In this document: piece after piece, positions 1 to 10,467 of the stretch | Layout: each line of letters begins with the position of its first letter | Position numbering within the stretch: position 1 is the stretch's first letter | Assembly: GCA_947471745.1 (NCBI GenBank) | Contig: CANJKZ010000545.1 | Span: forward strand, 86,001 to 150,000 | DNA: 64,000 nucleotides | From: Closterium sp. Naga37s-1 | Taxonomy: Eukaryota; Streptophyta; Zygnematophyceae; Desmidiales; Closteriaceae | Direction: 5' to 3' | Notes under the pieces: generated by a model | Database searches by the model: none | What the model was told of the DNA's origin: nothing | The model's input: the letters and a program-made list of their open reading frames with translations, nothing else | Position numbers and translations under genes: made by a program

Positions 1-302
1 AGTTGCTAGGTGCCTGATGTTGTCATTGTTGTCATTGCTTGCTCAATCATGATGTAATTTCGACTTTGCTAGTGGTAACTATTGCCGATTTCTCTCGTGA
101 ATGGGCAAGCGCTAAGAAACTAAGCAAAGCTACGATCACTCCTAGTAGTTCGTGCCAACCCCCGTAGTCTAGCTCACTACCTTTGTCGAGTGACTCTCTG
201 CATGGTGCGGTGAGTGTGGACGGCCCCGCAGATTACCTTCAGATAGGAGCCGACTTTTGCACCTACTAAGTTGTTCGTAGGCCGGCAGCAACGTCAGTCA
301 CC
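1..302. other. unassigned sequence left of element A
   Basis: No coding region, RNA gene or LTR end could be recognised here. It probably holds the leader of copia element A, whose first good ATG is at 303 in an ACCATGG context. The 5' LTR of A is either outside the window or too diverged to see. Confidence 0.4.
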
Positions 303-1874
303 ATGGTCGACCCCGTAGCTGATGCGGGAGTAGCGGACACCTTGGAGACACACTTGGCTGATGCGAGGAAACGCCACGCAGAGTTGGGCATCCGGTCGCA
401 GTGGGCGACGGAACACCCTTCATGTCCTACATCTCCTCGACCGGTGCGAAACGAAGGTGGCGTCGACGACGAGGTCGACGGCGGTGCACGAGTCAGCGGC
501 AGCGAAGGCACGAAGCAGAGAGGGGTGATCAAGGTTGACAGTGGCGTCGTCAGGATTCAGGCGCGAGTGCAGCGGTCGACGGCTGCTGCAAGCAGCTTGC
601 GTGCCGACGTCGTTGGTCGACGTCGATCTCCTCTACGAAGCGGTGGAGGGCTCTTGGCAACGACGCACGTGACGGCGGGCTGGATTGCACCGGTGTATGG
701 CTACTTCAAGTTTTCACCGGACCGGATCACCGTTGCACCGCTGCAAGGTCGAAGGGACCTCATCACCTGGAGGGAGTCGATAGAACCTCAGCTGGAGGTT
801 GCGGGGCTGAAGGGCTTCGCTGACGGCACCGTGCCGATTCCGCCCGTGGAGGATGTCCAGCTGCGCGGGGAGTTTCGTGCTGCTCACTTGCTCACCTTCA
901 TGGTCATCTCGAGGTGCTGCTCGCCGGTGGTGCAGCTAGCGCTCAGGAGCTGTCGAGAGCGACTGAATGCTGGTCATGAGGCATGGTACTTCATCCTGTC
1001 GACGTACCAGGTGAAGGATGACCTGTATATCGGACAGCTGGAGGAGAAGATGACACATATTCGTATGGGCGAGGAGGAGTCGGCGACGAACTACTGCAAC
1101 CGTGGTCGACGGATCCTGGCAGAGATGCGGATGGCGGGCGTTGAATACTCGACGGCGTCTCACATCACCCATGTTCTTAAGGGCCTGCCGCGCAGCTACA
1201 ACCGCATGAAGATGATGACGATAGTGCCCGACACACAGGAGTCATTCGACGAGGACTCCCTCACCAGCTACATTCTCCAAGATGAGGCAATGCTGGAGGC
1301 AGAGCAGCCCACGGAGCTCCTTCTACAGGCAAATTACGCTGCACCGACGAAGCCGAATTATCAGCAGGAGCAGCGCAGGAAGCCGAGTGGAGGTGGTAGC
1401 GGAGGTGGGCGGTCGACGAAGGACGTCGACGAGAAGAGGTCGACGCGGGGCAAGGGCCGTGGAGGTGGTGGTCGACGGCGGGAGTGCTGGATCTGCCACG
1501 ACCCCGACCATCTTTCCTACGAGTGCCCCGACCGCGACGACAGCGACGAGGACGACACCGAGGGAGGCCGTGGCCGGTCGACCAGCCATCGCCCCCGTCA
1601 AGATGAGATGCCGCGCAAGGAGAAGCAGACGTCGTCGACGAAGGACGTCGACAGCTCCAGCGGCAAGGGCCGAGGCGACGGGGAGGCGTCGTGCTCGACG
1701 GTCGGCGTGGTGGACCCGACAGTCTCGCTGGCGCCGGAGGCTGGCGAGGACTTCCAAGCGGTGGCGGCAGCTATGCAGGCCAACCCGATGGCGGTGCTGC
1801 TCGACAGCGGGTGCTCCCACCACCTGATGGGGACGAAGGCGGTCTCGTCAACATGGCGCCGAGTGACAGTGTGA
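303..1874 (+). pseudogene. copia gag and start of protease (element A)
   Basis: The 523-codon frame starts at ATG 303. The first 140 or so codons are low-complexity and may be leader rather than protein. A UBN2-type gag region follows, with the sequence YIGQLEEKMTHIRMGEEES near residue 245. A CCHC knuckle CWICHDPDHLSYEC lies near residue 395. The protease active site LLDSGCSHHLMG is close to the end. Family knowledge: gag forms the virus-like particle, the knuckle binds RNA and the protease matures the polyprotein. The reading frame is lost just after the protease motif because one base present in element C (a T near 1843) is missing, so the protein ends in an unrelated tail. Confidence 0.8.
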
Positions 1875-2567
1875 AGCATGTGCACGGCTTCAGAGGGGTG
1901 TTGCAGCCTGTCAAGGGTTGTGGAACCGTCGCTCTGCAAGGGGAGGCCGGGAGGCGGGTCCTCATCCCCGACGTGCTCTACGTTCCGGGAGTACAGGTGA
2001 ACCTCCTGTTAGCTGGCCAACTGAAGGAGAGCGGAGTGCAGCTGCAGGGCGACGGCGACGAGATGCTGCTCGTCGCCGCAACCGAGGAGGTGCTAGGTCG
2101 AGCACGCTACACCGAACGAGTCCTCTCTACCGACCTTCGCCCCTGCTGGACGCACTCGCCGTCGACCGAGGTGGTGGCTCTGACGATTGTCTCGGCGATG
2201 AAGTCGACCCCTGACCGGTTGCATGCGAGGCTCGCGCACGTCGGCGTCGACACGATCAAGAGCTCGGCAAAGCATGAGGTTGATACTATGCTCGACATCA
2301 AGCCGTCGACCGGAGCAGACCCGCCGTGTGTCTCGTGCGTCGGAGGAAAGCTGGCGCGGCACACCTTCCCTGAGAAGGGCTCGGACGCCGAGGAGGCACT
2401 GGCTGTCGTGCACATTGACTTGTGCGGGCCATTTCGGGTGGCTGCCAAGGATGGCAACTTGTACTTCGTGCTGCTGAAGGATCGCCACACTCGGTTCGTG
2501 TGGGCGAGCGATGTGCTGCAGGAGTTCCAACCGTCGCTGGTGCTGGTAGAGTGGCAGACGAAGAAGA
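1843..2567 (+). pseudogene. copia protease end, pre-integrase and integrase start (element A)
   Basis: In the frame one step from gag the protease continues (IPDVLYVPGVQVNLL). A gag-pre-integrase region with the zinc-binding His/Cys pattern follows (RLHARLAHVG, then CVSCVGGK), then the start of the integrase core (VVHIDLCGPF). The core is cut at 2567 by the TRIM insertion. The open frame runs on to a stop at 2614 inside the TRIM, so those last residues are not copia-encoded. The sequence resumes at 2913. Confidence 0.8.
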
Positions 2568-2705
2568 TGTCAGAATCCCAACCACTAGACCATTGGGATA
2601 AAAGGGCTTGTTAAGTAGCGGGTCAGTGCGCCCATAACCCCCCAGGCCAACATGCCTGTAACCCTTCCCTAGGATCAATCGGGGATCACCAGTGGACCTC
2701 TGACA
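2568..2705 (-). repeat. TRIM copy 1, LTR (3' LTR in element sense)
   Basis: 138-bp terminal repeat with TG...CA ends and 7-bp inverted tips (TGTCAGA/TCTGACA). It is nearly identical to 2775-2912 and to the two terminal repeats at 38755-39102. Confidence 0.9.
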
Positions 2706-2741
2706 CCCCCCCGCACTGGGATGCCCGAAGTGCACACACTG

Positions 2742-2752
2742 GGATTCGAACC
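2742..2752 (-). promoter_or_regulatory. pol III B-box-like motif inside the TRIM
   Basis: On the minus strand this reads GGTTCGAATCC, a perfect match to the tRNA B-box consensus GGTTCGANTCC. It lies 10 bases downstream of the primer binding site in element sense. The second TRIM has the same motif at 38931-38941. Whether it drives transcription or is simply tRNA-derived sequence copied with the primer site is not known. Confidence 0.5.
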
Positions 2753-2774
2753 CGAGACCTTCGCTCTGATACCA

Positions 2775-2912
2775 TGTCAGAATCCCAACCACTAGACCAT
2801 TGGGATAAAAGGGCTTGTTAAGTAGCGGGTCAGTGCGCCCATAACCCCCCAGGACAACATGCCTGTAACCCTTCCCTAGGATCAATCGGGGATCACCAGT
2901 GGACCTCTGACA
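2775..2912 (-). repeat. TRIM copy 1, LTR (5' LTR in element sense)
   Basis: 138-bp partner of 2568-2705. One difference was noticed (C versus A near the middle). Confidence 0.9.
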
Positions 2913-4126
2913 GAAGACGGTGTTGATGCTCCGCTCCGACCAAGGAGGGGAGTTCCTCAGGAATACGCTCACCGATTTCGTCAACGGGATGGGCATCGTC
3001 CACGACCTGACATGCCGCTACACTCCGCAGCAGAACGGCATGGCCGAGCGGGAGATGCACAAGGTCGTCGAGTCCGTACGGACGATGCTGCTGCACATGG
3101 GCGTGCGGCACCACTGGCGGCATCTCGCCCTACGACAGGCTGTCTGGGTGCGCAACTTCTTGGAGCGGTCGACGACGACGCCGGGGACGACTCCATACGA
3201 GCTGCTAACCGGAAAGAAGACGGACCTCACGCTGGCGCGGGTGTGGGGCTGCATGGTGCAGTTCATGGTTCCCGAGCAGCAGCGCGGTGGGAAGCTGGCC
3301 CCGAAGGATCGCTGGGGGCTTCACCTCGGTGTGTCGCCGGAGAGCAAGGGCTGGGAGGTGCTGGACTTGACCGACAACAAGGAGGTCACGTCGGTCAAGG
3401 TGATCTTCTACGAGACGCTGTCACTGGAGGTGTGGAAGGTGAAGTATGGGCCGGCGTCGGGGCGGACGCAGGCACACCCGCCGACGGACGCCTCGACGGC
3501 GACGGTTCCATTGATTGCTGAAGTCGACGAGCCTGCTGATGAGGATGTTGTGGAGGTTCTTCCACCTCCCCCTGTTCTTGCTCCTCCCTCCCCCGTCGCA
3601 GATCGGCCTGCGTTGACACCTGTGTCAGCCACCGGCGATGAGAGGAGCCTTGCAACGTCGCCTGTGGTGCCGGCCAGTGGCATCGCCGGCGGTCGACAAG
3701 GATGGGAAGCCGAGGACAGGGGAGCAGCGGATAGGGGAGTTGTCGAAGTCAGCAGCAGGTTAGCAGCCGGTCGGAGGATCGAAGCAGCTGGTCGACGATG
3801 TGGACGTCGACGAGGAAGGGGAGTAGTCGGCAGGTGAGGAGTCCACCGACAGCGACGTGGTGGAGGTGCCAATCATGAAGCCTGAGCTGCGACGCACAGG
3901 CCGAGCTCGACGGCCGCCAGAGCGGCTGAGCTTCCACGCCTGCCTATCGCCAGCTGCCTTCACCACGGTGTACGACAAGGTCGACGCCGACCTGTTGTAC
4001 AACGACGCCGAGGAGGATGAAGAACTGCCGGAGCTCCACCCCGACATGCATGCCGACCCCGAACACCGCTGGGACATCGCCACGATGACGGTGAAGGAGG
4101 CGCTGGCTAGCTGGAAGGGCGAGGGT
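2913..4126 (+). pseudogene. copia integrase core, C-terminal region and RT leader (element A)
   Basis: After the TRIM the integrase core resumes with LRSDQGGEF and YTPQQNGMAEREM, carrying the second catalytic Asp and the Glu of the DDE triad. The copia-typical C-terminal block WGLHLGVSPESKGWEVLDL follows, then an acidic and proline-rich hinge. The frame ends at a stop at 3835-3837. A shifted frame from about 3857 continues the hinge (PELRRTGRARRPPERL) up to TVKEALASWKGEG, which is normally the entry to reverse transcriptase. RT is absent because element B begins at 4127. Confidence 0.8.
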
Positions 4127-4814
4127 GTGTGTCAAGTCAATAGCGAATTATCGCTAGTCGCGTGTAACGTGGTCGTTTTGTGTGTCCCGCGTGGTTTCTA
4201 TTTTGTCGTGCGCGGTTTCTATTTTGTCGCTTGTCGAATGTTCGGCGTGTCACAGGTGTGTGCAGCAGACCCATCAAGAACTCAAGGATGAGTTTGTGAT
4301 GAAGAACCCGAGCCCCTGGTGTCAACATTCAAGTGATCGCGAAGCTCGCCAAAAGGGTACACCTCAAGAGATTGAAGATAGTTACATTACTTTGTGTAGT
4401 GTAACATTTCAGTTGGTGTAGGCCCTAGTGAAGGGTAGTTTCGAGACCCTTCGTGGTTGGGGACAGTGTGACACTGTTCCACATCACTGTACCTCGGCTC
4501 TTGGGGTTTGTAGGAGCTGGGAGTCATTCCCAACTCGTAACTCTTCCTAACTCTTCCTATCTTGTGTTCTAAGACTATAGTGGCTGCCATAGTGCCGTTC
4601 GTTCAAACTGACGCTGTGTCGTCAATACTTGGTGAAATCGTGCGATCTAAATTGCCTATTGTAGGCGACAATAAGACGCTCCAGATCCAAGTTGAATCAA
4701 GTCTTTTGAAGCTGTGGCCAGAACGCTATGAACGTTTGAATCCGCTGTGCAGAAATCCGACTGTGCACTCTATCTTTCGTTTTAGGCACATTGGAGCCTA
4801 CTGTGACTATAACA
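4127..4814 (+). repeat. element B 5' LTR, truncated
   Basis: Matches 9778-10467 closely and ends in ATAACA directly before the primer binding site. The first ~142 bp of the LTR, present at 9636-9777, are absent. Confidence 0.9.
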
Positions 4815-4816
4815 AG

Positions 4817-4828
4817 TGGTATCAGAGC
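4817..4828 (+). promoter_or_regulatory. element B primer binding site (tRNA-iMet)
   Basis: TGGTATCAGAGC, complementary to the 3' end of initiator methionine tRNA, starts two bases after the 5' LTR. Confidence 0.92.
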
Positions 4829-4932
4829 CCCTTGGAGAAGTTTCGACAATTTCTGGACCTGAGGAAAGGGGTGGCAGAGGTGCTGGTGGCAGTGGAGAAG
4901 CCCAAGCTCAAGGCCAACCCCGTGACTCAGCC

Positions 4933-5784
4933 ATGGCGCCCGTGCAACCAAGTGTTGGCCCATCTAGGGACGAGCCTAGAGTGTTTGGCCTTGACAAGTT
5001 CAACGGTGACAACTTTGCTGAGTGGTCCTTCAGAATGGAGAACGTGTTTGACCACTACGACCTGCTGGAGGTGATGGAAGGAACGGAGAAGCGCCCCGAG
5101 AACGACCCGGAGAAGAGCCCGTGGGTGCGGAAGAGCGCACAAGGCTACCTCCTACTTGGGCAAGCGTTGGGGATCAGCCAGATCCGTCACATCAAGCCTT
5201 TCCAGCGTGAACCAGAGAAGGGACCAAAGGCATGGGCTGCTCTCAAGGGTGTACACGCTCCTGCAACAGCGGCGGTAGCTGTGGTGTTGGAACGGCAAAT
5301 GGCGACGCTACGAATTGAAGAAGATGAACCCGTGGAAGAAGGGGTGCAGAAATTCTTCGACTTGTTGACGCGGCTTGAGGGAGCTGATTTGAACTATAGT
5401 GAGCTCCAAAAGAAGACCAAGTTGCTGGCCCTACTCCCCGAGTCATGGTCCTCGCTCATCATCAACCTGAATCGCGACTTGCCCCGCCTCTCGCTTGAAG
5501 ACGTGAAGCGAGCTATCCTTCAAGAGGATTTCCGCGGCCGTGAGTTGGCGAGTGCGGATGGCGCTGGGGCAGCGACTGTCGGCCGTGGATATGGCCGTGG
5601 AAGAGGCAAAGGACGAGGGGGAGGAAGGTTTGGTGGCAGCAACTTCAGTGGAGGCCGCGGGAGTGGCGGTTACGGCAGCGACGACAAGAGATACGGACGC
5701 GGTCGCGGTCGGTTCGATGGCGAGTGCCATTATTGCCACAAGACCGGACACATGTGGCGCGATTGCTACAAACTCCCTGAATGA
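4933..5784 (+). pseudogene. copia gag (element B)
   Basis: The first in-frame ATG after the leader is at 4933. The gag core begins with FNGDNFAEWSFRMENVFDHY, and an LLPESW motif lies in the middle. A glycine-arginine rich RNA-binding stretch is followed by a CCHC knuckle CHYCHKTGHMWRDC. The frame then hits TGA at 5782-5784. In-frame coding resumes at once through another Gly/Arg-rich stretch into the protease. The equivalent spot in element D has GGA-type Gly, so this is probably a nonsense change; readthrough cannot be excluded. Confidence 0.85.
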
Positions 5785-8088
5785 TGGACCCCTGCTCAAG
5801 GCCAAGAGGGTAGAGGAGCAGGGGGAGGGAGAGGAAGAGGCCGTGGATGCCGTGGCGGTCGCGGAGGTGGAGCTGCAAACATGAAGAACGGAGATAACGA
5901 CAAGGACCCGAGCGACGATCGGTACCCGGGTCTATTCTACTTCGTGTCGACGCAAGTACCAGCTGGTCCAGAGAAGGACGAAGGCTTCGAGGAGCCAGCA
6001 GCTGTGGGGAAGGTGACCCTACACCCCCTGGACTATTGGGTGATCGATAGTGGCGCTACCTATAGCATGACACCTCGCCCGGACTTGCTTACCGAACTCG
6101 AACCGTCACCGGTGAAGCATGTCACATCGGCTTTGGGGCAGCGAGCAGAGGTGAAAGGCATGGGGAAGGCCATGTTCAAGGGTGCTGATGGGAAGATGGT
6201 GGGCCTCAAGAACGTGCTTTGGGTGCACAGCCTTGCTGCAAACCTGATTTCCGTGCGGCGGTTGGAAAAGGCCGGCATGGACACGAACTCGAAGGGAGCC
6301 AAGACCTACACCGCAAGGCTTGGCGATCGAATTCTTTGGGACCTTCATGAGGACAGGGATGTCTACAACGAGATGTGGCAGATCCCAGTGGTCCCTATGC
6401 CTAACGAGAGGCAAGTGGCAGCAAGCATCAGCACCAAGGATGAAGCGGTTGGTAACGGCGATAGCACGGAGTCCAAGAAGTGGAATCTTGGAGGGACCAG
6501 CAAGCTCGGTGATCATAACAAGTGTGGTGCAGCAGCCAAGGAGCAGCACAAGGGTGAGGAGAACCCCGAGGCAGCAGCGGAGGAGGAGTACGGAGAGAGC
6601 ATGCGGGGCGCTATTGCGAGCGCGGCATTCTCCAATCCGACTTCGGCTACGGGGGAGTGTGATTGGCTTACCTTGCATCGGCGAATGGGGCATATGGCCC
6701 TGCCTATCTTGCAGCAACTAGTGAAGAATGAGATGGTTGCTGGCATACGTGTGAAGGGGGAGCCCGATGAGGTGCTTGGCTGCCCGACGTGCATTCAAGC
6801 CAAGTTCACCCGGTTTCCGTTCCCCAGTTCGGAGGCAACGGCAAAGGCACCACTTGATGAGGTGGTGATGGACGCGGTGGGCCCCCTGAAGCTTGGAGCT
6901 GCTGGAGCTGAGTATTTTCTCACCATTGTCGACGTCTACACCCGCATGACTTGGGTGTATGTGCTGACCAAGAAGAGCGACGTGGCTGAAACGTTGAAGA
7001 CGGATTGGTTCCCGATGGTGGAGCGGCAACAAGACCGTCTAGTCAAGTCAATCCGCACCGATCGAGTGGGAGAGTTCCTGAGCAAGGAGTTTGGGTTGTG
7101 GCTGAAGAAGAATGGTATTCGGCACTCCCTCACCATGCCATACTCCCCTGCAATGAACGGCATCGCCGAGCGAGCGAACCGCACAATCACGGAGGCGGCA
7201 CGCGAGTTGCTCATTGAAGCCGAGCTACCCGACTATTTCTGGCCTGATGCGGTGCGGAGCGCGTGTGTGGCCAAGAACAGAGCCTTGACTCATGTGGGAG
7301 CAGACAAATGGGTGCCCTATGTGGAGTGGCTAGGAAGGAAGCCAAAGGTGGATATGCTTCGGGTGTTCGGGTGCATGTGCATGGCGCTCGTGCCTAAGCA
7401 TCTTCGGCACAACAAGCTTGGTGCCAAGGCGGTGTGGGCCGTGCACTTGGGCATGGCTCAAAACAGCAAGGGATGGCTTCTTTGGGACCCATTCACCAAG
7501 AAGTTCTTGGTGAGCAGGGACTGCAAGTTCATGGAGAAATTCATGTACAAGGATTGGAAGGCGGAGAATGAGGCGAAGATAGGCGTGCGGTTTGGGGAGG
7601 TGAAGAGTTCCGGTTTGGAGCATGTGGAGCTACCTTTGGAGCTGAGCAGCGGCAGCACAACCACGAGGCAATCCTCCCTTGTGAATGGGGGAGAGGAGGC
7701 CAATGATGCAGAGGAAGAAGAGGAGGAGGTGCAGCAAGTGAGCGAGCGTGCACCGTCACTCCCTTCCCGTACTACGAGTGCTCCACGGATTCGAGCCACA
7801 CCGCAGCAACGCCAAGGCCTTCAAGTCCCTGCAGCTGAGGAGGAAGGAAGGGGGAAGAGGAGAGTTCAACCCCCTAATAGGCTGACCTATGATGCGCCGG
7901 GAAAGCAGGGCAAGACAGCCCTGGCCGGAGCGGCAATGATGGTCGGAGACGACGAGGAGAGTGACTACGAGGAGTGTGCCTTCGCGTTCTTCTCTCTGGT
8001 GGATTGCCGGGAGAACCAGCAACTCTCAAGGAGGCTTTGGAGAGTAGTGATGCTGAGGAGTGGAAGAAGGCCATGGAGAGTGAGCTGA
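5785..8088 (+). pseudogene. copia protease and integrase (element B)
   Basis: This follows gag in the same frame after the TGA. The protease active site is WVIDSGATYSMT. The pre-integrase zinc region has LTLHRRMGHMALPILQQL then CPTCIQAKF. The integrase core has VVMDAVGPL, IRTDRVGEF and YSPAMNGIAERANR, so the DDE residues are present, but the usual DxGGEF loop has Val in place of the first Gly. The C-terminal block WAVHLGMAQNSKGWLLWDP and an acidic hinge follow. The frame is lost between about 7980 and 8040, where RT is one step away. Confidence 0.85.
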
Positions 8089-9596
8089 AGAGCATCGAGG
8101 AGAATGACACGTTTGAATTGGTGGAGCTACCAGAGGGGCGTACGGCGATAACGTCCAAGTGGCTCTTCAAAATCAAGTCGGATGCCGACGGCAAGATCGA
8201 GCGCTACAAGTCTAGGCTTGTAGCCAAGGGGTACCAGCAGAAGGAGAAGGTGGACTTCAAGGAGCTGTTTGCCCCTGTGGTGAAGCCGACGACGCTGCGA
8301 ACCCTATTCGCGGGAGCCGCCATCAAAGGATGGGTAGTAAAACAAATGGACATCGTAACGGCATTCCTTAACGGCATCCTTGAGGAGGAGATTTTTATGG
8401 CGCAGCCAGAGGGGTTTGATGATGGTAGTGGCAGAGTGTGGAAGCTGAAGAAGGCCCTCTATGGGCTGAAGCAGGCCCCTAGGCAATGGTACATGAAGCT
8501 GCGCGAAGTGTTGGAGGGGATCGGCTTCACTCCCTCAACGGCCGATCACTCCTTGTTCATGCTTGGCGAGGGGGAGCAGAGGAGCTTCATGGTGGTGTAC
8601 GTGGACGACATCCTGATCTTCTCACCCTCTCCTGACCTTGTGAAGGAGGTGATGCTGAAGCTGCAAGACAAGTTCAAGTGCAAGTCCCTTGGTGACGTGA
8701 ACTTCTATCTTGGGCTCCACATCGAACGAGACGTGGAGAAGCGGAGCATGCGAGTGCACCAACGGAAGTACTTGGAGGCGTTGGCCGCCAACTTCGGCCA
8801 GAGTGAAGGTCATGTGGCTACTCCCTTTCCCTCTGGGTTCAAGTGTGTGAAGGGGCCAGAGGAGGAGAGCGTTGGAGAAGAGGAGAGGCGCCGTTTTCAC
8901 TCGTTGGTGGGCAGCCTCATGTATGCGGCGGTAAACACCCGACCGGACGTCGCGTTTGCTACCGGGCAGCTGGCTAGGGTTGTGCAATGCCCTAATGAGG
9001 AGCAGGTAGCAGCTGGAATGAGGGTGGCAAAGTATCTTGGCCAAACACCGACCGTTGGGCTGCAATACTCGGCGGCGGCACAAAGGCGCCAAAAGGGCGC
9101 GGATGGTGTTGAACCTGGGCGTTTGTTCCTCACCGCCTACTCGGATGCTTCATATGCATCGGAACCAGAGGACATGACAAGTGTGGGAGGCTTCATATGC
9201 TGTGTTGGTGGAGGCCCAACTGCTTGGGAGAGCAAGAAGCAGGTTGACCAAGCTTTGAGCTCGGTGGAGTCCGAGTACATGGCACTCTTCCGTGCGGTAC
9301 GTGAGATTGTGTGGAAGCGGCGTTTGTTGGCTGAATTGGGGGAGGAGCAGCAAGGACCTACCCCACTGTACTGTGACAGCCAGGGTGCCATTGCTCTTGC
9401 TAAGAACCCTGTATTGCATGGACTCACGAAGCACATGAGGGTGATGTGGCATTGGACGAGGAGCATGGTAACCGCGGGTGAAGTTGAGTTGCGCTACGTG
9501 AAGACCACGGGTTAGCCGGCTGACATGATGACCAAGAGGCTGGTGGAGCAGCAGCATTGGAAGTGTTGCAAGCTGGCTGGGATGGATCTGAACTAA
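7974..9596 (+). pseudogene. copia reverse transcriptase and RNase H (element B)
   Basis: RT begins near EWKKAMESELKSIEEN, with VKQMDIVTAFLNG, LYGLKQAPRQWY and the catalytic YVDDILIF. RNase H has YSDASYASEPED, then SSVESEYMALFRAVRE and LYCDSQGAIALAKN, giving the acidic active-site residues. A TAG at 9513-9515 interrupts the conserved PAD motif region (family members have Gln here). The natural end is the TAA at 9594-9596. The remaining protein shows all RT motifs, so decay is slight. Confidence 0.87.
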
Positions 9597-9624
9597 GAGA
9601 GCAAGATCCTAAGGCCAACAATCT

Positions 9625-9635
9625 GAGGGGGAGTT
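9625..9635 (+). promoter_or_regulatory. element B polypurine tract
   Basis: A GAGGGGGAG run sits immediately before the TGTTGG start of the 3' LTR. It primes plus-strand DNA synthesis in copia elements. Confidence 0.8.
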
Positions 9636-10467
9636 TGTTGGTGCAACCCTACGGTTTGCACTCGGCTTGTTGTCCGTGTGCGTGCATGCGTGTGTGCATG
9701 GAATGGAATCAGTGCATGAAATAAACATATATTTCATGCTTATAATAGTGTGTGAATGATGGGTCATGATGTCGAGTGTGTGTGTCAAGTCAATAGCGAA
9801 TTATCGCTAGTCGCGTGTAACGTGGTCGTTTTGTGTGTCCCGCATGGTTTCTATTTTGTCGTGCGCGGTTTCTATTTTGTCGCTTGTCGAACGTTCGGCG
9901 TGTCGCAGGTGTGTGCAGCAGACCCATCAAGAACTCAAGGATGAGTTTGTGATGAAGAACCCGAGCCCCTGGTGTCAACATTCAAGTGATCGCGAAGCTC
10001 GCCAAAAGGGTACACCTCAAGAGATTGAAGATAGTTACATTACTTTGTGTAGTGTAACATTTCAGTTGGTGTAGGCCCTAGTGAAGGGTAGTTTCGAGAC
10101 CCTTCGTGGTTGGGGACAGTGTGACACTGTTCCACATCACTGTACCTCGGCTCATGGGGTTTGTAGGAGCTGGGAGTCATTCCCAACTCGTAACTCTTCC
10201 TAACTCTTCCTATCTTGTGTTCTAAGACTATAGTGGCTGCCATAGTGCCGTTTGTTCAAACTGACGCTGTGTCGTCAATACTTGGTGAAATCGTGCGATC
10301 TAAATTGCCTATTGTAGGCGACAATAAGACGCTCGAGATCCAAGTTGAATCAACTCTTTTGAAGCTGTGACCAGAACACTATGAACGTTTGAAGCCGCTG
10401 TGCAGAAATCCGACTGTGCACTCTATCTTTCGTTTTAGGCACATTGGAGCCTACTGTGACTATAACA
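9636..10467 (+). repeat. element B 3' LTR, complete
   Basis: 832 bp with inverted tips TGTT/AACA. It gives the full LTR length of this family and shows how much is missing from the 5' copy. The sequence after it (10468 on) belongs to element C in reverse orientation. Confidence 0.88.

Larger units (their letters stand above)
2568..2912 (-). mobile_element. TRIM (miniature LTR retrotransposon), copy 1
   Basis: Two 138-bp direct repeats (2568-2705 and 2775-2912) begin TGTCAGA and end TCTGACA. They flank a 69-bp internal segment. GAAGA is duplicated at 2563-2567 and 2913-2917. On the minus strand the internal segment starts with TGGTATCAGAGC (2774-2763), the tRNA-iMet primer binding site, directly after the 5' LTR. 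It ends in a G-run before the other LTR, as a polypurine tract should. The two LTRs seem to differ at a single base, so the insertion is young. There is no coding capacity. The insertion lies inside the integrase of element A. Confidence 0.93.
303..4126 (+). mobile_element. Ty1/copia element A, truncated and decayed
   Basis: The order gag, CCHC zinc knuckle, aspartic protease and integrase is that of Ty1/copia elements. The element stops at the very start of the reverse transcriptase region, where it meets the LTR of element B at about 4127, so RT, RNase H and the 3' LTR are missing. A TRIM interrupts the integrase at 2568-2912. A 1-nt deletion relative to element C near 1843 and another frameshift near 3800 break the frame. 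Element C is a second copy of the same family in opposite orientation. No LTR of A is visible. Confidence 0.85.
4127..10467 (+). mobile_element. Ty1/copia element B, near full length, 5' LTR truncated
   Basis: The 3' LTR spans 9636-10467 (832 bp, TGTT...AACA). The 5' LTR keeps only its last ~688 bp (4127-4814), so about 142 bp of its start are missing. The primer site is at 4817-4828. Gag, protease, integrase, RT and RNase H follow in copia order. About ten differences were seen between the LTRs over the shared ~690 bp. No target duplication flanks the element: GAGGG or CGAGG on the left, ACGTA on the right. Left and right neighbours are copies of one other family in opposite orientation, so the left border is a rearrangement junction or an assembly join. 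Confidence 0.9.

Noticed and set aside
2706-2774. tRNA gene suggested by the GGTTCGAATCC motif
   Set aside because: No acceptor or anticodon stem can be folded around it; it belongs to the TRIM interior.
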